A DNA stretch of 64,000 bases, taken from contig NZ_FMYF01000010.1 of assembly GCF_900092135.1 (NCBI RefSeq), forward strand, positions 62,001 through 126,000, written 5' to 3'. The notes under the pieces were generated by a model. It was not told the DNA's origin. It did not search any database and saw only the letters and a program-made list of their open reading frames with translations. This DNA comes from Raineyella antarctica (lineage in GTDB: Bacteria > Actinomycetota > Actinomycetes > Propionibacteriales > Propionibacteriaceae). Below are positions 7,593 through 16,277 of this stretch, in pieces. How positions within the stretch are numbered: the stretch's first letter is position 1; each line of letters begins with the position of its first letter. A program made the position numbers and the translations under genes.

Positions 7593-8813
7593 ATGAGCGC
7601 CGATGCCCCTGACCGCCGTGTGTCCCACCGTCCGGGCGAGGCGTCCCGACCACGCGTCGAGCATCGCGGTGAGGTCTGGCACCTTCGCTCGACCGAGGCC
7701 GTACGCCAGGTGCTGCGGGAGAGGGACGCCACGACCCAGGCCGGTTTCAGCGCCGAGCAGATGCCTGACAGCGTCGGCGAGCGGCCGATCCTGTTCATGG
7801 ACGGTGAGGAGCACCGCCGGCAGCGTACGAAGGTCGCGCGCTTCTTCGCGCCGAAGACGGTGGCGAACCGCTACCGCGAGCTGATGGAGGTCCGCGCGGA
7901 TGCCCTCGTCGCCGAAGCCCTGGCGACCACCACCTTTCGCCTCGACCAGCTGAGCCTGCGCTACTCCACCGAGGTCGCGGCGCAGGTGATCGGCCTGACC
8001 AACTCCAACATGGAGGGCATGGCCAGGCGCCTGGAGCGATTGTTCGCGCAGCCGGACTGGAGCCCCGACTCAGGGGTCAAGGAGGGCGGCCTCAGAGGTC
8101 TGTGGCGCATGATCCGTGGCCACACGCCGATGCTCGCGTTCTACCTCGCCGATGTCCGGCCCGCCATCGCTGCACGCCGCAAGGTCGCCGCCGAGGACGT
8201 CATCAGCCACCTGCTGGCCGAGGAGTACAAGGCCCCGGCCATCCTGATCGAATGTGTCACCTACGGTGCCGCGGGCATGGCCACCACCCGCGAGTTCATC
8301 TCGATGGCGGTTCTGCACCTGCTCGCTGACGCCGACCTGCGGGCTCGCTACCTCGCGGCCGAGGAGCCTGAACGCTTCGAGATCCTTCACGAGATCCTGC
8401 GGCTGGAGCCGATCATCGGTCACCTCTACCGCCGGGCTGCCCGCGACATCGACCTCCCCGTCGACGGCGAGATGCTGCACATCCGGAAGGGCGAACTGAT
8501 CGACCTCTATGTGCGGCAGGCCAACAGCGACGAGTCCACAGTGGGCGACTGCCCCCTTGACCTGCGTCCGGGACGTCCCTTGCCTCGAGGCATCGGCCCG
8601 GAGGTGATGAGCTTCGGCGACGGGCAGCACAAGTGCCCGGGCAACTCCCTGGCGATCCAGGAGACCGACATCCTGCTCTCCCGGCTGCTCCGGCACGACC
8701 TGGTCGTCGCCCACGCGCCGATCATGGAGTGGGACGAGCTCACCGCGGGCTACTCGCTGCGGGAGTTCGTGCTCACCGTCCCCAAGCCGCTGCCCGTCGC
8801 CGTCGGCGGCTGA
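7593..8813 (+). CDS. Cytochrome P450
   Basis: A soluble 406-residue bacterial class I P450 monooxygenase. The haem-binding loop FGDGQHKCPG (341-350, axial Cys348), the K-helix ExxR (Glu267-Arg270 in EILR) and an I-helix segment GAAGMATTREF (226-236) with paired threonines are all present, so it should be functional. No ferredoxin, ferredoxin reductase or obvious biosynthetic partner is adjacent, so it must borrow electrons from elsewhere. The glutamine-synthetase-family gene begins 48 bp downstream on the same strand and could be co-transcribed. The substrate cannot be inferred. Confidence 0.93.
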   Translation: MSADAPDRRVSHRPGEASRPRVEHRGEVWHLRSTEAVRQVLRERDATTQAGFSAEQMPDSVGERPILFMDGEEHRRQRTKVARFFAPKTVANRYRELMEVRADALVAEALATTTFRLDQLSLRYSTEVAAQVIGLTNSNMEGMARRLERLFAQPDWSPDSGVKEGGLRGLWRMIRGHTPMLAFYLADVRPAIAARRKVAAEDVISHLLAEEYKAPAILIECVTYGAAGMATTREFISMAVLHLLADADLRARYLAAEEPERFEILHEILRLEPIIGHLYRRAARDIDLPVDGEMLHIRKGELIDLYVRQANSDESTVGDCPLDLRPGRPLPRGIGPEVMSFGDGQHKCPGNSLAIQETDILLSRLLRHDLVVAHAPIMEWDELTAGYSLREFVLTVPKPLPVAVGG

Positions 8814-8861
8814 GTGCCATGAGCGGGTGGATCAGACCCCCTGATCGGCGCCAACCGCTCC

Positions 8862-10295
8862 ATGTTGACAGCAGAGCGCGTCGACGCGCAGGCCGACGTG
8901 CATGCTTGGTCCATGGATGCGGCCAGGACTGACCCGACCCTCTCCCCCCTGCCCGAGGGCGATGCCGTGGACAGGCTCGAGCAGCAGCTGCGCACGGACG
9001 GCGTGCGCTGGATCATCGGGACGGCCACGAATGCGGCCGGTCTGGTTCTCGCCAAGAGCATCCCGGCCCCGCGGCTGACGGCGTTCGTCCGCTCTGGGTG
9101 CGGGCTGTCGCCCGCACACAACGCGTACGGCGTGGACGGCAGTGTCGTGGACGCCGCGTCCGTACCGCACGTCGGCGACCTCCGGCTACGCCTCGATCCT
9201 TCCGGGGTGCGGATGATCGGCGATGGCATCGCGATGGGCCCCACCGACACCTTCTTCCAGGACGGGACACCCGACCCGGCCTGCCCGCGCGTCGTGCTCG
9301 CGAAGGCGGTCCGCGACCTTGCCGAGCAGGGGCTCCACGCGATGGTCGGCCACGAGGTGGAGTTCGTGCTGGTGCGACCGGACGGGTCGCTGCTGGATCC
9401 GGGGAACTGGAGACCCTACGGTGCCAACGCCCTCTTGGGCCAGGAAGAGCTGGTGCTCGACCTGCTCGCCGGGTTCGAACGAGCCGGGATCGGCGTCGAG
9501 CAGGTGCACGCCGAGTACGGCGAGGCCCAGTTCGAGGTCTCGCTGGGTCCCGACGATCCGATTCGCTCGGCCGACGCCCTGATCACGGCCCGCGTGCTGA
9601 TCGTACGGACGGCCCGACGGCACGGGCTGATGGCGTCCTTCTCACCGCTGCCAGAGGTGGGAAAGGTAGGGAACGGTGCCCACCAGCACCTGTCTCTGCG
9701 CCGCGGCAACGAGCCCCTCTTTTCAGGCGGGGACGGCCCGCACGGCCTGACCGGCGAGGGCGCGCACGCCATCGCCGGACTGGTCAGGGGGCTGCCGCAG
9801 GCGCAGGCTGTGCTGGCCGGGTCGGCGTTGTCCGGCGCCCGGCTCCAGCCGGGCGGCTGGTCGGGCGCGTACGCCTGCTGGGGCAGGGAGAACCGGGAAG
9901 CTGCCGTCCGGTTCGTCACCGATGGGATGTCCAATCCCCACGGTGCCAATGTCGAGGTCAAGATGATCGATGCCTCAGCCAACCCGTACCTAGCGACGGC
10001 CTCCCTGCTCGGGCTGGCGCTGGACGGCATTCGTCGCCGGCTGCCGCTGCCTGCGGAGGTGACCACCGACCCGGCCGATCTATCGGACACCGACCGCGTC
10101 CATGCAGGCGTGACCCGGCTTGCCTCGGACCAGGCCGCCATGGTCGACGCACTGGAGTCGTCGGAGGAGATGAGGCGGATCCTCGGGGACCCGGTCGTGA
10201 CCGCGGTACTCGCCGTACGTCGCCACGAGCAGGTTCTGTTCGCCGGGATGCCTCCGGAGGGGGTGGCGGCCGCCCTGCGCCTGGCCTGGTCCTGA
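8862..10295 (+). CDS. Glutamine-synthetase-family enzyme (possible gamma-glutamylpolyamine/amine synthetase)
   Basis: An ATP-dependent ligase of the glutamine synthetase superfamily, 477 residues if begun at ATG 8862, or 460 from ATG 8913. Neither start has a good ribosome-binding site and the second is quite possible. Family signatures seen are HEVEFVLV, EYGEAQFEVSLGP (polyamine/GlnA3-like sequences have EYGPGQFE here), GNGAHQHLSL (ATP and glutamate site) and ANPYLATASLLGLALDGI. The divergence from housekeeping GlnA, including loss of the NGSGMH form, argues for an amine or polyamine substrate rather than ammonia. That is inference. It follows the P450 gene by 48 bp. The stop codon lies inside a short tandem duplication. 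Confidence 0.8.
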   Translation: MLTAERVDAQADVHAWSMDAARTDPTLSPLPEGDAVDRLEQQLRTDGVRWIIGTATNAAGLVLAKSIPAPRLTAFVRSGCGLSPAHNAYGVDGSVVDAASVPHVGDLRLRLDPSGVRMIGDGIAMGPTDTFFQDGTPDPACPRVVLAKAVRDLAEQGLHAMVGHEVEFVLVRPDGSLLDPGNWRPYGANALLGQEELVLDLLAGFERAGIGVEQVHAEYGEAQFEVSLGPDDPIRSADALITARVLIVRTARRHGLMASFSPLPEVGKVGNGAHQHLSLRRGNEPLFSGGDGPHGLTGEGAHAIAGLVRGLPQAQAVLAGSALSGARLQPGGWSGAYACWGRENREAAVRFVTDGMSNPHGANVEVKMIDASANPYLATASLLGLALDGIRRRLPLPAEVTTDPADLSDTDRVHAGVTRLASDQAAMVDALESSEEMRRILGDPVVTAVLAVRRHEQVLFAGMPPEGVAAALRLAWS

Positions 10296-10320
10296 ACCCC
10301 CTAGCCTGGTCCTGAACCCC
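10284..10320. repeat. Short tandem duplication at the end of the glutamine-synthetase-like gene
   Basis: GCCTGGTCCTGAACCCC occurs at 10284-10300 and again at 10304-10320 (20-bp period). A partial third unit, TGAACCCC, follows at 10321. The first copy contains the real stop codon (10293-10295). This looks like a recent replication-slippage product. Confidence 0.8.
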
Positions 10321-10359
10321 TGAACCCCTGAGCCACCGAGCACGAGCAGCGAGTCGCGG

Positions 10360-10542
10360 CTATCCGCGCGTCTGCGCGCGTACCTTCTGCAGCAGGGCCG
10401 GATCAGCCAACTGCTCATCGGTCATCCCGTGCACATCTTTCGCGTGGGCGGCCACCTGCATGAGGACGTCGTCGTCGCTCTCTGCGTTGACGACGGCGTC
10501 GCAATCGAATCCGAGATCGCGACAGTGAAGTTCCTTGCCCAT
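10360..10542 (-). CDS. DUF1059 small protein
   Basis: A 60-residue protein starting MGKELHCRDLGFDCDAVVNA. Two cysteines near the N-terminus and the middle block VLMQVAAHAKDVHGMT match the DUF1059 family, whose function is unknown. The ATG at 10542 is preceded by a GGGGTGGGA purine tract. It stands alone. The 241 bp between it and the LuxR-type gene hold no recognisable gene, only its presumed promoter. Confidence 0.8.
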   Translation of the reverse strand: MGKELHCRDLGFDCDAVVNAESDDDVLMQVAAHAKDVHGMTDEQLADPALLQKVRAQTRG

Positions 10543-10783
10543 GTCCCACCCCTGGCGTGAGGGTCGGCTTGTCTGCCGGCCGTCTGCGAGCAGCATGACA
10601 TCCGGCTGGGGTGCCCACAAGAGCCTGACGACGTTCACGTGGGACGCCATGAACCGGTGCGGGTCCTCGTAGCGGGATGCCTGCGAGGGGGGCACTGCGG
10701 TCGTGGGAGGTGGGGCGTTGCGCGGGCCGGATCGCCCGCCCCTGAGGCGAAGGGGGTCGTCCCAGCCCCAGTCAGCAGTGCAG

Positions 10784-13600
10784 CTACCCCTCTCGGGGGT
10801 CGGTGTGGGCCTGCATCCAGACGGCCAGTTCCGTTCTGGTGCTGAAGTCGAGTTTGGCGAGGGCACTGCGCACGTGCGATTCGACGGTGCGGACCGAGAG
10901 GAAGAGCTGGTCGGCGATCTGCTGGTTGGTCCTCGCCTGGGCGACGAGCTCGGCCACCTCGAATTCGCGGCGGGTCAGTGTCTGCGCCAGATCGGTCCTG
11001 GGGTCGGCATGGGCCAGGAGCCGCTCGGCCCATGCCAGGGGGCCGGGCATGTCGAGTCGCCGGAACTCGTCGGCCGCCGCGGTGGCCAGGTGGCGCACGT
11101 GTTGCCCACGAGAGGGGGTCCCCTTCGGTGTCCCGTCCGGTTCGAGTTGCAGGCACTGGGCCAGGCCCAGTCGTGCGAGGGCCACGTAGGGGCGGGCACC
11201 GATACGCAGGTCGGCGGAAACAGCCCGTTCGAAATGACTCGTGGCCGCGTCGACGGCACCAGCGCCGAGGGCGATGACGCCGACTGTGTACTGGTTCGAG
11301 CCGTGGTAGAAGGGTGCCCCACCTCCGTCGGCGAAGTACCAGTGGGCCGTCGGTGCGAGGAGGTCGTGGCAGCGGCCGGCGAGATCTGCATCCTGCAGGG
11401 CGGCGGCCGCCAGGCCGATCTGTCCCATCGTGCCCATCCAGCGGGGACCCAGCGGCATGCGGCCAGGCAGGTGACGCACCAGGTCGAGGAGGGCAACGGC
11501 CCGATCACGTTCCCCCAGGACTGCCAGCGTCTGCGCGCTGAACGCCTGCATCAGTGGAACGGGCGGAGGCTGGTCGAGCATCGGTCGGGCTGCCGCCGGG
11601 ATCTCCTCGGGGTCGCCCCGCAGCAGTGCCAAGGAGATGCGTAGCCCGAAGTAGTTGCCGATCATTGAGGCGTCCCCGGCACGTTGGGCGATCCGCAACC
11701 CGGCGTCCGCTTCGCTGCGTGCCTCGTCGAAGGCCCCGCGCACGGCGGCCCGGAGCGCCCGGAGGCGGTGCTCATGCCAGCGGCCGACCGGCGAGGACCT
11801 TTGGGCCACGACACGGCCCAGCTGTTCGATCACGGCATCCAGCGCACCGAGCTCACCCTTCTGCAGGGCGATGTCTGCCTGCCAGAGGTACCCCCACAGG
11901 AACCCCATCGCCGTCGCGGACGAGCGGCCCAGTTGCACGGCGCGCTCGGTGAGCAGCAGGCGTTCGTCGATCGCCTGCGGGTAGGACAGCACGTAGTGAC
12001 GGGCCGCCACGGCCTCCAGTTCGGCGTTGGCCGAGCCGGAGCGGCGGGCGAGGTCGAGGGCCGTGGCGGACAGGGCGTCCGCGCTCGTGTCGACAGCCTC
12101 CTCGGCCGCGGCAACTGCCCGGAGAGCGGTGAGCCCGGCGCGGGCTTCGAGATCATCGTCGGGTACGCGTTCCAGAGCCCGTCCGCAGAGGTCGCCGACG
12201 ACTCGCGCGACCTCGCGCGAGCCGACTCCCTGGGCTACCAGCGCAGCCTGTGCCATCAGGTCGGCACGATCGGCTGCCTCGGCGAGATCCACCGCCTCCA
12301 CACACGTGTCGAGGGCAGCCGGGATCAGTCCGGCCAGCCACTCGTACTCGGCCAGCTCGACGAGCCGCTCGGCGAGGTCAGCTCCGCCGGATCCCAGCCG
12401 GCGCGCGTGGCGCACGCTCATCCGGGCGAAGGCGACGGCCTCCTCGTGGGCGTGGGTGGCCGCGGCCCGGGCTGCGGCCAGGCGAGCCGTGTCCCGGCAG
12501 CGGGCAGATGCCACGGAGCCCTCCGCGCGGTCCCAGTGCGCAGCGGCAGGACCGATCAGCAGCTCATCGTCGGTCGCCTGCATCGCCTGGGCGATGGACG
12601 CCTCGACGGCGCCCCGCTCATGCGGATCGAGGTGCGCGATCACCGCGTCGCGCACCAACGCGTGGACGAATGCGAGCCCCGTCGCGCCGTGCTGCAGCAA
12701 CCCTGTGCGGATTCCCTGCGCCAGGTGGCCGCTGACCTGGGGCACCGAGCGACCGGTCGCCGCGGCGAGCAACGTCGGCGAGAGGCGTTCCGCAATGAGG
12801 GCTGCCGTCGTGATCGTGTCACGCGCATCCTCGGGGAGTCCCAGGAGCGGTGCGACCAGGATGCTCCGGATGCCGTGCCGTGTGGTGAGGGCCTCGTGGA
12901 TGCCGGCCGCAGGCGGGGGACCCTGCGATGTCAGGACTCGGATGTAGAACGGGTTTCCATCGGTGAGGCGTACGAGGTCGGCGGCCAGCACGCCCCATCC
13001 GGCGGTCACCGGATCACTCGAGAGCCACTCACGGACGTCGGCGGTGGTCAAGCCGGACAACGGGACCGGCGTCGAGGCGCTGCTGCGCAGCAGGTCGGGC
13101 AGGGCGCGAACGAACGGAGTCGACGGATCCTCGCGGGCTGTGACCAGGACCAGCACCCGCGAACCGGGAAGGTCGAACGCGACGTGGCGGAGGAGGGCGA
13201 CTGACAGCGAATCGGCCCAGTGCAGGTCCTCGAGCACGACCAGGAGACCGGACGGCTCGGCCGCGCTCGCCAGGGCATCTGCCACGGCCTCCCACACGGC
13301 GAAGCGTGCCGCATCGTCGTCGAGGTCCGTCGCGGTGACCGTGGCCAGCACCTGGCCCAGCTCCGGGAGCTGTCTCGCGGCCCGGCGCCACGGCCACAGC
13401 ACGGGGGCGCCCGGATCATCCACGGCATGGCCGTGGGCGGCCCGCATACCGCGGGACGTGGCCCGTTCGATGGCGGTCTGCCCGAGCAGCGTCTTGCCGA
13501 TGCCCGCCTCACCCGTGACCAGGAGCAGCCCGCCCCGACCGCCCGACGCGGCCGAGACCGCGTCGTCGATGAGGGCGACCTGCTCCGAGCGACCGACCAT
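10784..13600 (-). CDS. Large ATP-binding LuxR-family (LAL/MalT-like) transcriptional regulator
   Basis: A 938-residue STAND-type regulator. The N-terminal AAA/NTPase domain has Walker A GEAGIGKT (30-37) and Walker B LLVVLEDLHWAD (119-130). A long alpha-helical, TPR-like middle part follows (about 380-860). The C-terminal LuxR helix-turn-helix is about residues 876-930 (LTRREFEVAELVAQ...TVESHVRSALAKL). Such proteins couple ligand and ATP binding to oligomerisation and promoter activation, often for sugar catabolism or secondary metabolism. I used ATG 13600; a GTG three codons earlier (13609) is equally plausible. It is divergent from a small unknown gene with about 145 bp between them, so that gene is a candidate target. 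The effector is unknown. Confidence 0.92.
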   Translation of the reverse strand: MVGRSEQVALIDDAVSAASGGRGGLLLVTGEAGIGKTLLGQTAIERATSRGMRAAHGHAVDDPGAPVLWPWRRAARQLPELGQVLATVTATDLDDDAARFAVWEAVADALASAAEPSGLLVVLEDLHWADSLSVALLRHVAFDLPGSRVLVLVTAREDPSTPFVRALPDLLRSSASTPVPLSGLTTADVREWLSSDPVTAGWGVLAADLVRLTDGNPFYIRVLTSQGPPPAAGIHEALTTRHGIRSILVAPLLGLPEDARDTITTAALIAERLSPTLLAAATGRSVPQVSGHLAQGIRTGLLQHGATGLAFVHALVRDAVIAHLDPHERGAVEASIAQAMQATDDELLIGPAAAHWDRAEGSVASARCRDTARLAAARAAATHAHEEAVAFARMSVRHARRLGSGGADLAERLVELAEYEWLAGLIPAALDTCVEAVDLAEAADRADLMAQAALVAQGVGSREVARVVGDLCGRALERVPDDDLEARAGLTALRAVAAAEEAVDTSADALSATALDLARRSGSANAELEAVAARHYVLSYPQAIDERLLLTERAVQLGRSSATAMGFLWGYLWQADIALQKGELGALDAVIEQLGRVVAQRSSPVGRWHEHRLRALRAAVRGAFDEARSEADAGLRIAQRAGDASMIGNYFGLRISLALLRGDPEEIPAAARPMLDQPPPVPLMQAFSAQTLAVLGERDRAVALLDLVRHLPGRMPLGPRWMGTMGQIGLAAAALQDADLAGRCHDLLAPTAHWYFADGGGAPFYHGSNQYTVGVIALGAGAVDAATSHFERAVSADLRIGARPYVALARLGLAQCLQLEPDGTPKGTPSRGQHVRHLATAAADEFRRLDMPGPLAWAERLLAHADPRTDLAQTLTRREFEVAELVAQARTNQQIADQLFLSVRTVESHVRSALAKLDFSTRTELAVWMQAHTDPREG

Positions 13601-13745
13601 CGCCAGCACGATCCCAGTATCCCGCGCCCGCCCGACCGTTCCACGGATTCTCAGTGGTGACGTCAGTGGCTCCACTGAAGCATCGGCAGGACGATCGGCG
13701 CATCGTGGAGTCATCCCCGAACGGGACCGGACCAAAGGAGTCATC

Positions 13746-14111
13746 ATGTATGCCGATCTCATCATCTTCGACGGACCTCGATCGCCCGAGTTGGTCGCGG
13801 CCGCCGATTTCGCCGACACCCGGCGCATCAGGCCCCTGATCGACGCCGACCAGCACATCCGTGGTGACATCCTGGCGAGCTTCGATCTGCGTCAACGCGA
13901 CGGTGGACGGGCCGTGCTCGTCATCACCGGATCCGAGGCCACCCTCGACGCGTTAGCAGAGGTGGTGATGACCTCCGAGCTCATGCCGGGCGAAGACCCC
14001 ACCCTGCTCCCCGGACCCACCCGCGCCGAGCGCTACACGGTGTTCGAGGCCTCCGTCAAAGAGGGGGCTGATCTGCGCCGATCACCTGCCACGTCCCACG
14101 GATCGGCGTAG
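13746..14111 (+). CDS. Small hypothetical protein divergent from the LuxR-type regulator
   Basis: A 121-residue protein (MYADLIIFDGPRS...) with a good AAGGAG ribosome-binding site five bases before the ATG. The length, the FDGPRSPELVAAADFA helix and later beta-strand segments (RAVLVITGSEATLDAL) vaguely recall dimeric alpha/beta-barrel proteins of the antibiotic-biosynthesis-monooxygenase type. I do not recognise it securely and assign no function. The last 15-20 residues look disordered. It sits head-to-head with the large ATPase regulator and is followed by a strong terminator, so it forms a one-gene unit that the regulator may control. Confidence 0.65.
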   Translation: MYADLIIFDGPRSPELVAAADFADTRRIRPLIDADQHIRGDILASFDLRQRDGGRAVLVITGSEATLDALAEVVMTSELMPGEDPTLLPGPTRAERYTVFEASVKEGADLRRSPATSHGSA

Positions 14112-14188
14112 CGCTTGAGCTGCCGGCCCCATCGCGGCCCGAGCGGACGGGCAGCCGTGACCACCAACGCAATCCATCTGACCGGCCA

Positions 14189-14225
14189 AATAGCCCGAGC
14201 CCTCACGATGAGGGTTCGGGCTATT
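14189..14225 (+). terminator. Strong hairpin terminator
   Basis: Fifteen-base arms AATAGCCCGAGCCCT and AGGGTTCGGGCTATT (one G-U pair) enclose a 7-base loop. It lies 77 bp after the small hypothetical gene and 24 bp from the 3' end of the convergent tRNA gene, so it may act in both directions. Confidence 0.85.
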
Positions 14226-14249
14226 GCCATGTCATGGGACATCACACGG

Positions 14250-14323
14250 TCGGGCTGACAGGATTTGAACCTGCGACCCCCTGACCCCCAGTCAGGTGCG
14301 CTACCAAACTGCGCTACAGCCCG
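14250..14323 (-). tRNA. tRNA-Pro (anticodon GGG)
   Basis: A 74-base cloverleaf read on the minus strand. The acceptor CGGGCTG/CAGCCCG and D stem GCGC/GCGC pair perfectly. The anticodon stem CCTGA/TCAGG encloses loop CTGGGGG, giving anticodon GGG. The T arm GCAGG-TTCAAAT-CCTGT has one G-U pair. The discriminator is A. CCA is not encoded (CCG follows). Confidence 0.97.
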
Positions 14324-14415
14324 TGGACCGGATTCCCCCGGTCACGAGGAGTTACATTACTACCATCGAGCCGCGGAACGCCAATCGTGGACACACCAGC
14401 GCCTAGCATCGAAGC

Positions 14416-15531
14416 ATGACGGCACGGAACACGGTTGCTCTCGCCCTGGGCGGCGGTGGCGCCCGCGGGTACGCCCACATCGGAGTCCTGGAGGAGCTGG
14501 ACGCGCGCGGCTACCGGGTCACCCGGATCGCCGGGACGTCCATGGGGGCGATCGTCGGGGCGCTCTACTCGGCCGGCAACGTCTCGGAGTTCACCGACTG
14601 GGTGCTCGAGCTGCGCCACCAGCGGGACGTCCTGAGGCTCCTGGATCCCAACATCAGCGGCCCGAGCACGATCAAGATCGAACGGATCCTGGCGCGGGTC
14701 AACCAGATGATCGGCGTGGAGCGGATCGAGGACCTGCCGATCCCGTTCACCGCGATCGCCACGGACCTGTGGGCGCGCCGGGAGGTCTGGTTCCAGGAGG
14801 GCCCGATCGATCCCGCCCTACGGGCGACGATCGCGATCCCCGGCGTGTTTCCCCCGATCGTCCTCAACGGCCGGCTGCTGGTCGACGGCGGCATCGTCAA
14901 CCAGGTCCCGGTCAGCGTGCTGGCCTCCGCCCGCGCTGAGCTCACCGTGGCCGTGACCCTGGACGGCTACCGCAAGCAGGCCGAGCGTGGCGAGGGCCTA
15001 CCTGTGCATACCTCCTCCGACGAGGAGCCCGAGGAGGAGTGGAGCGGACGGTTGCGTCGTACGGTCGGCCTGTTGATGGAGACCGAGCCGATCCGCAGCA
15101 TCGCCGCCCGGATGGCCGCCCGCCCGCGCCGGCAGCGCTCCGAGCTGTCCGCCCCCTCGGTGGAGGAACTGTTCGAGGAGTTGCCCGCCGGGCTGCGTAC
15201 GACCGACGTGATGACCCAGTCCCTGGAGGTGATGCAGTCGATCGTGCAGCGCTACCAGCTCGCCTCCTTCCCCACCGACGTGCTCGTCATCGTCCCGCAC
15301 GACTCGATCGGCACGATGGACTTCCACCGGGCCGCCGACCAGATCGCCCTGGGACGCCGGCTGGCGGCCGAGGCGTTCGACCGGGCCGGCATGTTCGGTG
15401 GCCCCGCGGAGGATGGATCGGCGGGCGGGCCCGTGAAGGTCAGTACCGACCAGCCCTCCCCTGCGCTTTCCCCGGCCGCCTCCCCGGCGGCCTCCCCCAC
15501 GCCGGCTCCGACCTCATGGATCCCGGGCTGA
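14416..15531 (+). CDS. Patatin-like phospholipase (RssA-type)
   Basis: A 371-residue serine acyl-hydrolase with a Ser-Asp dyad. The oxyanion-hole glycine run LGGGGARGYAHIGVL (11-25), the nucleophile elbow GTSMG (40-44, Ser42) and the catalytic Asp157 in VDGG are all intact, so it is probably an active lipase or lysophospholipase. The C-terminal 40 residues are Pro/Ala/Ser-rich (SPALSPAASPAASPTP) and likely disordered. No signal peptide, so it is cytosolic or membrane-associated. It is a single gene divergent from tRNA-Pro and 87 bp before the biotin operon. Physiological substrate unknown. Confidence 0.9.
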   Translation: MTARNTVALALGGGGARGYAHIGVLEELDARGYRVTRIAGTSMGAIVGALYSAGNVSEFTDWVLELRHQRDVLRLLDPNISGPSTIKIERILARVNQMIGVERIEDLPIPFTAIATDLWARREVWFQEGPIDPALRATIAIPGVFPPIVLNGRLLVDGGIVNQVPVSVLASARAELTVAVTLDGYRKQAERGEGLPVHTSSDEEPEEEWSGRLRRTVGLLMETEPIRSIAARMAARPRRQRSELSAPSVEELFEELPAGLRTTDVMTQSLEVMQSIVQRYQLASFPTDVLVIVPHDSIGTMDFHRAADQIALGRRLAAEAFDRAGMFGGPAEDGSAGGPVKVSTDQPSPALSPAASPAASPTPAPTSWIPG

Positions 15532-15540
15532 GGTCCGACT

Positions 15541-15553
15541 TGAACGGTGTTCA
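15541..15553. promoter_or_regulatory. Predicted biotin-repressor (BioQ-type) operator before bioY
   Basis: TGAACGGTGTTCA is a perfect 5-3-5 palindrome (TGAAC-N3-GTTCA), 65 bp upstream of the bioY start. It resembles the motif I know for the TetR-family biotin repressor BioQ of corynebacteria and mycobacteria. A TACACT -10-like hexamer (15574-15579) with TTCAGC (15550-15555) at 18-bp spacing would place the operator over the -35 element, as expected for repression. The bioQ gene itself is not in this window. Confidence 0.65.
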
Positions 15554-15618
15554 GCTCGGGCGCGGATCTGTCCTACACTCCTCGCGTACGCTCCGCTCGA
15601 TCGAACGAAGGACCTGTC

Positions 15619-16224
15619 GTGGCCCAGCACCGCACTCCCGCCCGTGACCTCGCCCTGATCGCCGTCTTCGCCGGCATCACCGCGGCGCTGGGCCTCATCC
15701 CCGCGTTCTACACACCGTTCTCCCCCGCGCCGATCACCGCGCAGTCGTTCGGCATCATCCTGGCCGGCGCCGTCATCGGCGGCCGCCGGGCGCTGCTCTC
15801 CCAGCTGCTGTTCATCGCCCTGGTCGCCCTCGGCCTGCCCCTGCTGGCCGGTGGCCGCGGCGGCATCGGCGTCTTCGCCAGCCCGACCGTCGGCTTCCTG
15901 GTCGGCTACGTGGTGTGTGCCGGCGTGATCGGCTGGTTCACCTTCCGCAAGGGCGCCCCCTACTCGATCGCCTGGGGCCTACTGATCAACGTGCTGGGCG
16001 GCATGGTGCTGATGTACGCGTTCGGGATCATCGGCATGATGGCCGTCGCGAAGCTGTCCTTCCCCGCCGCGATCCTCGCCAACCTGCCCTACCTGCCCGG
16101 TGACACCATCAAGGTCGTCGCCGCCACGCTGATCGCCAGGGGCGTCCACGCCGCCTACCCCGGACTGCTGCCGTGGCGCGGCACGAAGGTCGAGGATGCA
16201 CCCAGTGAGAAGGTCGAGGCCTGA
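15619..16224 (+). CDS. bioY: BioY, substrate-binding (S) component of the biotin ECF transporter
   Basis: A 201-residue membrane protein that binds biotin with high affinity. About six hydrophobic helices and the family features are present: FSPAPITAQSFGIILAGAVIGGRRA near residues 36-60 and a GGRGGIGVFASPTVGFLVGYVV segment. Start GTG 15619 has GAAGGA at good spacing. It heads a plus-strand run with a thiolase-like gene, bioM (ATPase) and bioN (transmembrane T component), so all three transporter parts are present. Expression is likely repressed by biotin through the upstream palindrome. Confidence 0.93.
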   Translation: MAQHRTPARDLALIAVFAGITAALGLIPAFYTPFSPAPITAQSFGIILAGAVIGGRRALLSQLLFIALVALGLPLLAGGRGGIGVFASPTVGFLVGYVVCAGVIGWFTFRKGAPYSIAWGLLINVLGGMVLMYAFGIIGMMAVAKLSFPAAILANLPYLPGDTIKVVAATLIARGVHAAYPGLLPWRGTKVEDAPSEKVEA

Positions 16225-16277
16225 CGCTAGGCTTCGAGGGCCGGATCAATCGTCCGAACCATGCCCTGGAGGATGCA

